DNA from: Paraburkholderia phenoliruptrix | GTDB taxonomy: Bacteria; Pseudomonadota; Gammaproteobacteria; Burkholderiales; Burkholderiaceae | NCBI RefSeq assembly: GCF_902859825.1 | Contig: NZ_CADIKB010000007.1 | Location: 1-64,000, forward strand | Length of the DNA stretch: 64,000 bases | Direction of reading: 5' to 3' | Shown here: in pieces, positions 26,741-37,387 of the stretch | Layout of the letters: every line of letters begins with the position of its first letter | Numbering within the stretch: position 1 is the first letter of the stretch | Translations under genes and position numbers: made by a program | Notes under the pieces: generated by a model | What the model saw: only the letters and a program-made list of their open reading frames with translations | The model's database searches: none | Told to the model about the DNA's origin: nothing

Positions 26741-26815
26741 TTTCTGGACGATAGCCCGGATGACGAGGTGGACGGTTCGTACATCGTCAAGGTCGAGTGA
26801 TCTGCGAGGGCTGTA

Positions 26816-27448
26816 TCAGCCGGGATTACCGACGCCTGCCAGCACCTCTGCACGAGGCGCACTCAGACGCCTTCGTTCCGGCCATTGCGCATATTCCCGG
26901 CCTTTCCCGGTAATGCTGATTGTCGGCCCGTCGATCTGGATGCATTGGTGCATTTGCAGGGCATTGATGACCGCGTGGCGCTCATTGGCGATGTATATGC
27001 GATGCATCCAATACGTCTCGTATGCATCGAACGTTGTTCCGTTCTGAAAATTGGTTAGCCAGTCGAGCACATCCTGGGTGCTGTCTGCAAAGAAATAATT
27101 GAGATAGCGGTATTCCCACATGCGCGAGGCGGCGCGTTCGGCATCGAATAAGGCCTTGATCTGCGCCTGCTGCTCCGGCGTTACTTCAAGATTTTGCAGT
27201 TCCTGCTGCATAGCACCGTCATCCGGCACTGGCGGATTCCCGTCAGCAGGTGCCTCACCTTCAAGCTTTGCCTGTTGCGTAACCAATTCTTGCCCGAGAA
27301 TCTTGAATGACGACACCCGGTTTATCAGATTGCGTAGTTCCGTGCGGAAGTAGCGCGCGCCGACGATGATCGCAAGGCCCACGATGGGCGGCCATGACAA
27401 GAACACCTTTACGAATTCCAGCACCAGTTTCCAGTCAACCTGCGCCAT
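26816..27448 (-). CDS. Hypothetical single-pass membrane protein
   Basis: I do not recognise this 210-residue protein. One membrane helix lies near residues 10-31 (VFLSWPPIVGLAIIVGARYF). A charged, probably helical region with Gln/Glu-rich linker follows, then a C-terminal domain with many aromatic residues (MWEYRYLNYFF, AYETYWMHRIYI) ending in a basic stretch. The internal ATG at 27448 was preferred to a GTG at 27484. It is transcribed away from the effector module and may be unrelated cargo of the island. Confidence 0.6.
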   Translation of the reverse strand: MAQVDWKLVLEFVKVFLSWPPIVGLAIIVGARYFRTELRNLINRVSSFKILGQELVTQQAKLEGEAPADGNPPVPDDGAMQQELQNLEVTPEQQAQIKALFDAERAASRMWEYRYLNYFFADSTQDVLDWLTNFQNGTTFDAYETYWMHRIYIANERHAVINALQMHQCIQIDGPTISITGKGREYAQWPERRRLSAPRAEVLAGVGNPG

Positions 27449-27569
27449 GACGCCCCCGTGTTGGTGGTGCGGATTTTGGGCCACATGTTACCTTGAACCT
27501 GCGAAGCTGAAATCCACCGCTGCATGCCGGTGCTAAAGTTCAGACAAAACAGCACTGAGAGAGGGCCAC

Positions 27570-27986
27570 GTGTCACGCAGCATTATTTGCCTCGGCGACA
27601 TCACGTCGCACGGCGGCAAGGTTCTGCGAGGAAATCCCACGGCAACGCTGGAAGGCAGGCCGATTTCGGGCGTCGGCCACATGGTCGCGTGCCCGCAATG
27701 CAAGGGCACATTTCCGATCCTGCCTGACTTGCTCGGGCGGCGTTACCCGCATGTTATCGACGGTAGAAATACGGCTGTCGAAGGTATGGGAACTGCATGC
27801 GGCGCGACGCTCATCGCGTCACAGTCGAATTCCACTATCAGCGATGACGGCGAAGGTCACGCGAGTCCCGGCGCAGCGGTCGCAGCAGCGGCTAGCGCGT
27901 TGCCGCTGTCGCCAACCCCGACGCTTTGTCTTGAATGCCTGATCGCGGCAGCAAAAAGCGGCGCAACGACTGTCATGCGGGAGTAG
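27570..27986 (+). CDS. PAAR-domain protein (type VI secretion spike tip)
   Basis: This 138-residue protein has a PAAR domain over about residues 1-95 (IICLGDITSHGGKVLRG, GHMVACPQCKGTFPI, AVEGMGTACGATLIAS). An Ala/Pro-rich tail with paired cysteines (CLECL) follows. PAAR proteins cap the VgrG spike and carry effectors. The GTG start is preceded by a GAGAGAGGG ribosome-binding site. It is the first gene of a PAAR/DUF4123/co-adaptor/toxin/immunity series, the same order as the TseT cluster of Pseudomonas aeruginosa as I recall it. Confidence 0.85.
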   Translation: MSRSIICLGDITSHGGKVLRGNPTATLEGRPISGVGHMVACPQCKGTFPILPDLLGRRYPHVIDGRNTAVEGMGTACGATLIASQSNSTISDDGEGHASPGAAVAAAASALPLSPTPTLCLECLIAAAKSGATTVMRE

Positions 27987-27989
27987 GTC

Positions 27990-28484
27990 GTGCAGTCTGC
28001 AAAAATCGAAACTTATTTCGCGCAGCGTCAGGCACAGGCGCCGTTGCCCGTGCGTCTTTATGCGCTTGTTGATGCGCTGCTGTATGGACGCGGCGAGCCT
28101 GTTGAACGGCCAACGGCCACTATCGGATTATTTGACGGCACGCCGGACGCATCACTGGCCGACGCTGGCCCGTGGCTGATCGATTTCGAGGAAGCGCCGG
28201 GCAGTGTGAAACAGTCTTTATTCGCGATGGGCGCGGGCGCTGACGGCGTTTCGTGGCTCATTAGTGCCTATCCCTTTCCGGAACTTGCGCACGAGCTTGC
28301 AGGGCGTCTAAACGCCCGTATGCCGGACGGTCGCACCGCTTTGCTGCGCTTTTACGATGCGCGCTTGATGGCCGAAATCGCAAGGCTGCTCTCGTTCACG
28401 CAACGTATCGAATTCTTCGTGCCGACGTTCGACTGGTTCGTGGAAATCAACGGCGAACTAACAAGGGTGCATCCGCATGCTTGA
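27990..28484 (+). CDS. DUF4123 effector adaptor/chaperone (TecT-like)
   Basis: This 164-residue protein fits DUF4123, whose members load specific effectors onto VgrG or PAAR: LYALVDALLYGRGE near the N-terminus, GPWLIDF, and LLRFYDARLMAEIARLLS in the second half. The GTG start lies three bases after the PAAR stop, and the 3' end overlaps the next gene by eight bases, so the genes are translationally coupled. In the TseT system the DUF4123 chaperone works with a co-chaperone encoded next, matching the layout here. Confidence 0.82.
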   Translation: MQSAKIETYFAQRQAQAPLPVRLYALVDALLYGRGEPVERPTATIGLFDGTPDASLADAGPWLIDFEEAPGSVKQSLFAMGAGADGVSWLISAYPFPELAHELAGRLNARMPDGRTALLRFYDARLMAEIARLLSFTQRIEFFVPTFDWFVEINGELTRVHPHA

Positions 28485-29322
28485 ACTGACGGCAGAACAG
28501 GTTGCGGCGCTGGCCGAAATCGACGCCAAGCGGTTTGTCGAAGGTGTGCGCGCGGACTTATGCAAAGACGATCCGAAGCTGGCAGACGATGCGACGCTGC
28601 CGTCGCGGCTGTGGCGCGCGTTCAAGGCCGCGCGCGAAATCGGTGTCGAACGCGATGAAAATCTGATCGGGTTTCTTCGCGTTGAAGCATATTCGCACGG
28701 CTTTTACGAACAGCCCGCGATACGCGCGTGGCTGACGCGCCCGGGCCGCTCGGCGGACGAACGATTTCACGACTACATGCGCGTGGTGCGCTGGCATATC
28801 GAACATCCTGAATTTCAGGGAGGATTGAATAATGGCGGGTCTGGCGGTTCCATTGATAACGGGGGCAGCGCGAGCCCTTGGTCCGGTCTTGGCGCGCTGG
28901 CGCAGCTTTATTGGGCGGGGCAGCGGTGGGGGCAACGGGTAGTTTGTCCGGCGATACGAAAAAGGAAGATAGCAAGGCCGCTGAACGCTCACTGCCACGA
29001 ACCGACCGGATGTGCGATAAATGCCCGCCCGAAGGCGGCGGGAGGATTCGCCGCAATCACGGCGTCAACTGGAATTCGTACCGTTACCAAGCACGCATTA
29101 CGGGTTTTCCGTTCGATACGGAAGAATGCCGTTGGTCCGAAGAGTGGCGATGGCTCGGTATCGATTTCGACGGGTTTCAGCCCGGCGCGTGCCTGCTGCA
29201 AGAAGCGAAGGGCAACTACGATCAATTTCTCGATGGCTCGATCCCGAAAGCCGAAAAATGGTTCGAAGGTTTCAGGTCCATGGAAGATCAGATCGTTGAG
29301 CAGGGCACGACCGTGCGCATGA
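28477..29322 (+). CDS. Putative effector co-chaperone (co-TecT-like); 3' part probably out of frame
   Basis: Only the first ~118 residues (to about 28830) look like a real protein: MLELTAEQVAALAEIDAKRF, then SRLWRAFKAAREIGVERDE and a helical DERFHDYMRVVRWHIEHPEFQG. This fits the small helical co-chaperone encoded between adaptor and toxin in TseT-type clusters. Past residue ~125 the frame runs through the toxin gene in the wrong frame. The single-base anomaly that splits the toxin would, if removed, end this protein at about 28942. The extent given is the open frame as it stands; the true end is uncertain. Family assignment is by position and size only. Confidence 0.5.
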   Translation: MLELTAEQVAALAEIDAKRFVEGVRADLCKDDPKLADDATLPSRLWRAFKAAREIGVERDENLIGFLRVEAYSHGFYEQPAIRAWLTRPGRSADERFHDYMRVVRWHIEHPEFQGGLNNGGSGGSIDNGGSASPWSGLGALAQLYWAGQRWGQRVVCPAIRKRKIARPLNAHCHEPTGCAINARPKAAGGFAAITASTGIRTVTKHALRVFRSIRKNAVGPKSGDGSVSISTGFSPARACCKKRRATTINFSMARSRKPKNGSKVSGPWKIRSLSRARPCA

Positions 29323-29426
29323 ATCCGCCTGCTTGCTTGACGTGGTATTTTCAAACCCCGCTCACCTATCAAAAGATGGCTCCGCTGCTCACGCGCATGG
29401 GCGTGCCAGCCGTCTATCAACCGTGA
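28832..29426 (+). pseudogene. Tox-REase-5 nuclease effector (TseT-like), frame interrupted near N-terminus
   Basis: A hydrophobic N-terminus (MAGLAVPLITGAARALGPVL) opens at 28832 and stops at 28940-28942. The rest continues in the +1 frame from about 28890 (AGAALLGGAAVGATGSLSGD) to 29426. It has the Tox-REase-5 pattern: CDKCPPEGGG, NSYRYQARITGFP, then WRWLGIDFDGFQPGACLLQEAKG, with the PD-(D/E)XK-type Asp and the E-A-K pair. The domain is expected to cut DNA in target cells after type VI delivery. One extra base between about 28880 and 28920 would explain the split. As it stands a TTG at 28878 could give a 182-residue protein missing the start. It may be a true inactivation, a base-calling error, or recoding. 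Confidence 0.7.
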
Positions 29427-29433
29427 ACCGAAC

Positions 29434-30828
29434 ATGGAAATAAACGCGATGTTCCGGGACGCTTCGTTGGCGTCTCAAGACTTTCGGGAAATGTTGGCTC
29501 GCGAATCGCAGGTTGTGGCGGCACTGTCCGCGAAACAGCCGTTGATGGCACATGCGAACTGGCGACTCACGGCTGATTCGGCGGAAGAGGCCAATCTGTA
29601 CCCAGCCTTTGACGAGAAGGGCGAACCATCAACAGCAGCACTGGCCGTGCTAATGACACGAGCAGGTGGCAAACGGCGCGTGTCGCATGCTGCGATCTGG
29701 AACGCGGCGGAAGGGGATGACAGCGCGGCCATTTCCTGCCACGTATCCGACGCAAAGGTGCTGCCTGATCGCGTCACGCTCGACATTGACGCTGCGCTTT
29801 GTCCGAAGTCGGCTGACGACATGGCGGGCGTTGTTCAATCAATCGTCGCCAATTTCGCGCCGCTCGTCGTGGAAGTTGCACCGAAAGGGTATTTCGACAA
29901 GCGCGTGTTCGATGACAAGCCCGGCGTCGGTTGGATGATTTACCTGCCGCGCAAAATCACGGTGCAACAGGTTCTCGAAGCGCGGGCATTGGTTCCGGTG
30001 AAGAGCAACGACGGGAAGGAAATCGGGACGATCATTGTCAGCGTCGCTGATGCCGTGTTCTCTGCTGACAACCCGGAGCATATCGAAGTCGCGAACCGTA
30101 TCGAAATTCACGGTGATTTCCGCGACGCAACGCTTGCTGTGACCGACTTCGAGACGGTGATAACGCGGCTCGGTCGGATCGCAGATGCAATCGCGCAACG
30201 TGGCGGGATCGCAAAAAGCGAGTGGCATTTGCAGGGCGACACAGCGGAAGAGGCGAAGCTGTATCCGGCATTCGATGGCGATGCACCGTCTACCGCAGCG
30301 CTGGCCGTCATCGGTGAGGAATTCCGCAATGTTAGGGACGTGACTTCCGTAGGCATGTGGGCGCACCCGGAAGGCACACAAATCGGCGGCAGCATGACGT
30401 GTCACATGCTGCCACCGGGCGAATCGTGTTCCCTTGAAGTGTCGCTGTCGGATCGTGCGGAAGCCGCAAACAGCGAGCTAGTCAACTACGCCGATTTCGT
30501 GCAGTACGTCAGCCTGATCGCAGCAGAATTCAAGCCGAACATCATCCAAGTGTGGCCGCCGGACTACTTCGAAAAACGCGTGTTTGACGACAAGCCCGGC
30601 GTCGGTTGGATGCTGTACTTGCCGAAGGTCATCACTGTGCAGCAAGTGCCCGAAGCGCGTGCGTTGATTCCGGTTCCCGAAGCAGGCAAAAAGCAGGTTG
30701 GCACGATCATCGTGAGCGTCGCGGATGCCGTGTTCTCTGCTGACAACCCGGAGCATGTCGAGGTTGCGAATCGCATCGAAATCCGCTTGGTCGATCAAGA
30801 CTTACTGCCCGCATACGCGGATATCTGA
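29434..30828 (+). CDS. Tandem-duplicated immunity protein (Imm52/TsiT-like)
   Basis: The 464-residue product consists of two homologous halves (about 1-220 and 224-464), each with FRDA near its start, RVFDDKPGVGWM followed by YLPR/K, and VSVADAVFSADNPEH at the end. Each half has the size of an Imm52-type protein, a family recalled as the partner of Tox-REase-5 toxins. It starts seven bases after the toxin stop. Nucleotide identity between halves is very high near their ends, so the duplication is recent or kept uniform by conversion. It probably neutralises the upstream nuclease in the cytoplasm; which half binds is unknown. Confidence 0.72.
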   Translation: MEINAMFRDASLASQDFREMLARESQVVAALSAKQPLMAHANWRLTADSAEEANLYPAFDEKGEPSTAALAVLMTRAGGKRRVSHAAIWNAAEGDDSAAISCHVSDAKVLPDRVTLDIDAALCPKSADDMAGVVQSIVANFAPLVVEVAPKGYFDKRVFDDKPGVGWMIYLPRKITVQQVLEARALVPVKSNDGKEIGTIIVSVADAVFSADNPEHIEVANRIEIHGDFRDATLAVTDFETVITRLGRIADAIAQRGGIAKSEWHLQGDTAEEAKLYPAFDGDAPSTAALAVIGEEFRNVRDVTSVGMWAHPEGTQIGGSMTCHMLPPGESCSLEVSLSDRAEAANSELVNYADFVQYVSLIAAEFKPNIIQVWPPDYFEKRVFDDKPGVGWMLYLPKVITVQQVPEARALIPVPEAGKKQVGTIIVSVADAVFSADNPEHVEVANRIEIRLVDQDLLPAYADI

Positions 30829-30864
30829 CTGTAGCGTAGCGCGCCGGGGCCGCGCTGACCAGCT

Positions 30865-31668
30865 TCACGGCAAAGGCTTGCTTTGCGTCGAGCGTTGACC
30901 CGTGATGCGCATCAGGTCTTCGCGAACCTGATCCGGCTCGCGCTCGACGGGCATGTTGGCACCGTCGCGCACCGCGTCCAACCGGTCCGGCGCGTCGGGT
31001 TCCAACGCCGCAAAAAGCGCGTCAAAGTCTGTTGTCGCGGGTCCGTGCTGCGAATCCAACTCAAAGGTCTTGCGACTGGCCGCAGCGGACGACAAACTGC
31101 GCACCAACACCTGCGCTACCTGTCGGCGTGACACCGCTCCGTCACTCGGGCCGCCGCTATGCCGTGTGTCGCCTTGCCGTGCGATCAAACTGAGTTGATT
31201 GGGCGAGTTGCAGTCGAACCAGCCCGGTCTGACGACGGTGTAGTCAAGGCCACTGGCGCGCAGCAATCTTTCCGCGCGTCGTTTCCAGTCGCATGCTGTA
31301 TAAGAACTCGCGCAGTTGGTTACACCTGCCAGCGTCATCAGAGCGATGCGGGCTTTCCGCTTGCCGAGCGCACCTAGAATATTTCGAACGCCGCCATAGT
31401 CCACGCGTCCGGCAGCGTTTTTGCCTTCGCCATCACTACCGTGAGTGAAAATAATCGCATCGACTCCTTGGACGGCCCGTGTCAGTGTTTCCGGGCGAGT
31501 CAGATCGCCGACGATGAGTTCCGCCTCTTTCGGTAGCTTTCCAGCGCGCGATGTGTCACGCACTAGGGCGCGGACCGCATAGCCTTCGGCTAATGCTTCG
31601 GACACGACCCGATGGCCGATGCTACCCGTGGCTCCCACTACCAAAACAGTCGATATTGGCTGGTTCAT
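30865..31668 (-). CDS. NAD(P)H-binding atypical SDR protein
   Basis: This 267-residue protein has the atypical SDR (NmrA/NAD(P)H-binding) fold: dinucleotide motif GATGSIGHRV, VGDLTRPETL after the second strand, and the active-site region TLAGVTNCASSYTACDWKRRAE with Tyr and Lys separated by more than three residues. The last gene of a four-gene minus-strand oxidoreductase operon, 13 bp after the SDR. It may reduce or bind a metabolite or act as a redox sensor; the reaction is unknown. Confidence 0.8.
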   Translation of the reverse strand: MNQPISTVLVVGATGSIGHRVVSEALAEGYAVRALVRDTSRAGKLPKEAELIVGDLTRPETLTRAVQGVDAIIFTHGSDGEGKNAAGRVDYGGVRNILGALGKRKARIALMTLAGVTNCASSYTACDWKRRAERLLRASGLDYTVVRPGWFDCNSPNQLSLIARQGDTRHSGGPSDGAVSRRQVAQVLVRSLSSAAASRKTFELDSQHGPATTDFDALFAALEPDAPDRLDAVRDGANMPVEREPDQVREDLMRITGQRSTQSKPLP

Positions 31669-31681
31669 CGTTGGATACCCA

Positions 31682-32515
31682 TCAGTTCGGGGCGGCCAAT
31701 TTACCTGTCTTCATCGCAGCGATTACACCGCCGTCGATTAACAAGTCGCTGCCCGTGACAAATCCGGCGGTCGGTCCGAGCAGATAAGAAGCCGCTACAG
31801 CAATTTCGTCGGGCGGGGCCATTCGCTTCGCTGGTGATGCGTTCACCATCGCGCGATACATATCGCCGATTTCCGAGTTCAACTCGTGCAGTGCCAGTGG
31901 CGTGACGATGATGCCGGGGCTGATGGAATTAACACGCGCACCACGCTCGCCCCACGCCATGGCCCATGCCTGAACGCGAAGATGATTAGCGCGCTTTGCA
32001 AGCATATAGGCGACGACTGAATTCGGTATCGCGTCGGGTTGAAGGAACGGAAGTGCAAGCAGTTCTTCGGTCGGTGTATGGAGTAACGCGTGATCTTGCT
32101 CTGGCGGCAGCGCGGGCATCATATGCCCGGCCATGCTTGAAATAATGAGACCGGCCCCGCCGTGCGCGATGACCTTGCCCAATTCATCGAACACCACAGC
32201 AGCACCGTACAGGTCAACCTTCAAGACACCTTCCACGGATGCCATATTGGGAGACACGCCTGCGGTGTTGACTACCTGCACGACGCTACCGAGTGCGGCG
32301 GCCTTGGCTGCCAACTGCTGCACAGAGTCACGAGACGTAACATCCACTAGCTGAATCTCGACCGCGTAACCCGCTTCGCGCATCGATTGTGCGGCGCTGT
32401 GCAGCGCCTTTTCATTGAAATCCGCGAGCAGGACGGTTCTTCCGAAACCTTGCTGGCGAGCGATAGCGACGCCGATACCACCGGCACCTATGACGACGAT
32501 AACGTCTTTGCTCAT
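31682..32515 (-). CDS. Short-chain dehydrogenase/reductase
   Basis: The 277-residue enzyme has the classical SDR pattern: GAGGIGVAIARQ at the cofactor site, NTAG (residues near 90), an active-site YMLAK with Tyr and Lys, and a C-terminal GSDLLIDGGVIAA. It lies 52 bp downstream of the first aldo/keto reductase and 13 bp upstream of the NAD(P)H-binding gene. The GAGGIG motif replaces the more common TGxxxGIG. Substrate unknown. Confidence 0.86.
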   Translation of the reverse strand: MSKDVIVVIGAGGIGVAIARQQGFGRTVLLADFNEKALHSAAQSMREAGYAVEIQLVDVTSRDSVQQLAAKAAALGSVVQVVNTAGVSPNMASVEGVLKVDLYGAAVVFDELGKVIAHGGAGLIISSMAGHMMPALPPEQDHALLHTPTEELLALPFLQPDAIPNSVVAYMLAKRANHLRVQAWAMAWGERGARVNSISPGIIVTPLALHELNSEIGDMYRAMVNASPAKRMAPPDEIAVAASYLLGPTAGFVTGSDLLIDGGVIAAMKTGKLAAPN

Positions 32516-32538
32516 GTTTTTTTCTCCTACTTCATTAA

Positions 32539-33575
<1,037 letters not shown>

Positions 33576-33659
33576 CTATAAATCTGGCTCGGACGCGACC
33601 AGCGCTGCCGTGACGACGGCCAGCGCTGTGCCGGATCGGATTGCGCTTGACGAATCGAC

Positions 33660-35730
<2,071 letters not shown>

Positions 35731-36029
35731 GCCGCAACGTGAATCAGGGCAGGGCTGCATACGATACGTCGCAAAGCAGTTCTTTCACGATGCGATTGTC
35801 CTGTCATAGGTTTGTGCCATGTCAGCCCGCGTATCGCCGCCCTGAAGCGTGAGGTAGGCTGATGAGTCGGGCCGAGCGCATCCGCAGCGCAGGTCATGTA
35901 AAATCCGGCGACAGTCGGGCGCGTTTAGATCGCCGCACTTGCTGATGGAGTGGGATTCGGAGTGTGACTTAGATGTAGGCGCTTCCCTAATCCTTATGAA
36001 TCAAGTGCTTTTGCGCTGTTCAAATACGC
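35731..36029. other. Non-coding right arm of the island
   Basis: This stretch of about 300 bases lies between the LysR stop and the right icd-end repeat. Open frames across it have no recognisable protein. There are no tRNA-like features. It may hold integrase-binding arm sites, but I saw no clear repeated arms. Confidence 0.4.
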
Positions 36030-36047
36030 TGATCGAAAATATGTAAG
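36030..36047 (+). repeat. Right attachment-like direct repeat (icd end remnant)
   Basis: TGATCGAAAATATGTAAG repeats the icd 3' end (26643-26660) with one mismatch. In frame it reads LIENM and stop, so it is the displaced original 3' end of icd. Confidence 0.7.
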
Positions 36048-36098
36048 CGCGCGGCCGGCCTTAAAGCCGGCACGCCTTGCCGCAATGGCGTCGACCCG

Positions 36099-36132
36099 AA
36101 CCCCGGTTGCCGTCAGGCGACCGGGGTTTTTT
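36099..36132 (+). terminator. Displaced original icd terminator
   Basis: A 9-bp perfect stem (36099-36107 with 36120-36128, AACCCCGGT/ACCGGGGTT) ends in a T-run on the plus strand. No plus-strand gene ends here except the icd remnant 50 bp upstream, supporting the island model. Confidence 0.85.
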
Positions 36133-36261
36133 GCGGCTCATGAGGCTGAATGCCCTGATGAAGCACGGCGCGCCCGTTATTTGGGGAAATCGGCTTGTCG
36201 GCATTTTTCAACGGCTGGCGGCGATAAAGCGAAACCCGGGAAACAATCTCCAAAAGCCGCG

Positions 36262-36294
36262 TCCAAAAAGAAACCCGGCGCGAAGCCGGGTTTC
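36262..36294 (-). terminator. Rho-independent terminator of the cold-shock gene
   Basis: A 10-bp perfect stem (36270-36279 with 36285-36294, GAAACCCGGC/GCCGGGTTTC) has a five-base loop and, on the minus strand, a T-run from the A-run at 36264-36268. It follows the cold-shock gene by 25 bp. Confidence 0.9.
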
Positions 36295-36318
36295 AAAAGG
36301 ACGGGAATCGAACAGATA

Positions 36319-36525
36319 TCAGGCGGGTGCCTGGATGTTCGATGCCTGCTTGCCTTTCGGGCCTTGCACGACCTCGAAGGTCACCTTTTGGCCTTCCTTG
36401 AGGGTCTTGAACCCATTCATCTGGATGGCCGAGAAGTGTGCAAACAGATCCTCACCGCCTTCATCCGGCGTGATGAATCCGAAACCTTTTGCGTCATTGA
36501 ACCATTTGACCGTACCAGTTGCCAT
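36319..36525 (-). CDS. Cold-shock protein, CspA family
   Basis: This 68-residue OB-fold RNA chaperone has RNP1 KGFGFI (residues 13-18) and RNP2 DLFAHF, and the usual WFNDAKG opening. It binds single-stranded RNA and keeps it unstructured at low temperature. Its position next to clpS-clpA is what I recall for Burkholderia. A long AT-richer upstream stretch is compatible with a regulated 5' leader, as in other csp genes. Confidence 0.95.
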   Translation of the reverse strand: MATGTVKWFNDAKGFGFITPDEGGEDLFAHFSAIQMNGFKTLKEGQKVTFEVVQGPKGKQASNIQAPA

Positions 36526-37072
36526 TCCAACTTCCCCTGTAACTCATGTCACTACCACGAGCCCTCGAAAAGCTCGACGACCGCGCGATGCAGCCGCTCC
36601 CTCCTCACAAGCTCACCATCGGCATTTTTTCGAAATTTGGCGCAGTGAAAAAAGTGCCAGCTTGATTGTTGAGGCTCTTTATTCGGGTGTCAAGAAAATT
36701 TTGAGACGCCGTTGCACCCGTTGCAAACAGGCGGTTTCCAGGGTTTTTCCCGCTTTCGTTATGTGCGGTTGCGCAAGCGGGCTGTCTTGAAAAGTCGCAT
36801 AATCGTCTCACATGCTGTTCTGCGGGTCGCTCGTCCCCGGTGGCGCCAGCGGGCCGCAGCCAGCCAGCTCCGGCAGGTTGTGCGATACTCGATCCGACTG
36901 CGGCGCAACAAGGCGCGAGCATGATCAGGATCGGGGCCGGCTCCGCAATCGGCTCGTTGATTGGCGCACGCGGGCGGTGCATTTCCGCCGGGCGGCAGCG
37001 TTCGGGCTCACCGGCCGGCTGGCCGGGTTTTGACAGGATTGCGGGCCTGTCCTAGTTGTTTAGAATGGGTGT
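36526..37072. other. Divergent csp/clpS intergenic region
   Basis: This 547-base gap separates the minus-strand csp and plus-strand clpS starts. The csp-proximal half probably contains a long csp leader. Near clpS, TTGCGG (37039-37044), a 16-base gap and TAGAAT (37061-37066) form a possible promoter whose start point would fall at the clpS ATG. No coding frame was supported. Confidence 0.45.
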
Positions 37073-37387
37073 ATGGCGATTATCCCGGACAAGCAGGACG
37101 GCACCGTACTGGAGCGGCAGGAGAAAAAGCTCAAGCCGCCGTCCATGTACAAGGTGGTGCTGCTGAATGACGACTTCACGCCAATGGAATTTGTCGTGAT
37201 GATCGTGCAGGAATATTTCAATAAGGATCGTGAAACCGCAACACAGGTGATGTTGAAGGTGCATCGCGAGGGCAGGGGAGTTTGTGGGGTCTATACGCGG
37301 GACATCGCGTCGACCAAAGTCGAGCAAGTCGTTACCCACGCACGGCAGGCCGGGCATCCGCTGCAGTGTGTGATGGAGGAAGCATGA
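37073..37387 (+). CDS. clpS: ATP-dependent Clp protease adaptor ClpS
   Basis: This 104-residue adaptor delivers N-degron substrates to ClpAP. The conserved core [18 protein letters not shown], the hydrophobic-pocket region, and [20 protein letters not shown] are all present. Its stop overlaps the clpA ATG by four bases (ATGA), so translation is coupled. No good ribosome-binding sequence precedes the ATG, and a -10-like TAGAAT lies seven bases upstream, so a leaderless transcript is possible. Confidence 0.96.
   Translation: MAIIPDKQDGTVLERQEKKLKPPSMYKVVLLNDDFTPMEFVVMIVQEYFNKDRETATQVMLKVHREGRGVCGVYTRDIASTKVEQVVTHARQAGHPLQCVMEEA

Noticed and set aside
28860-29322. C-terminal half of the putative co-chaperone as a genuine domain
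   Set aside because: This part is the toxin coding sequence read out of frame; the toxin frame has recognisable Tox-REase-5 motifs.
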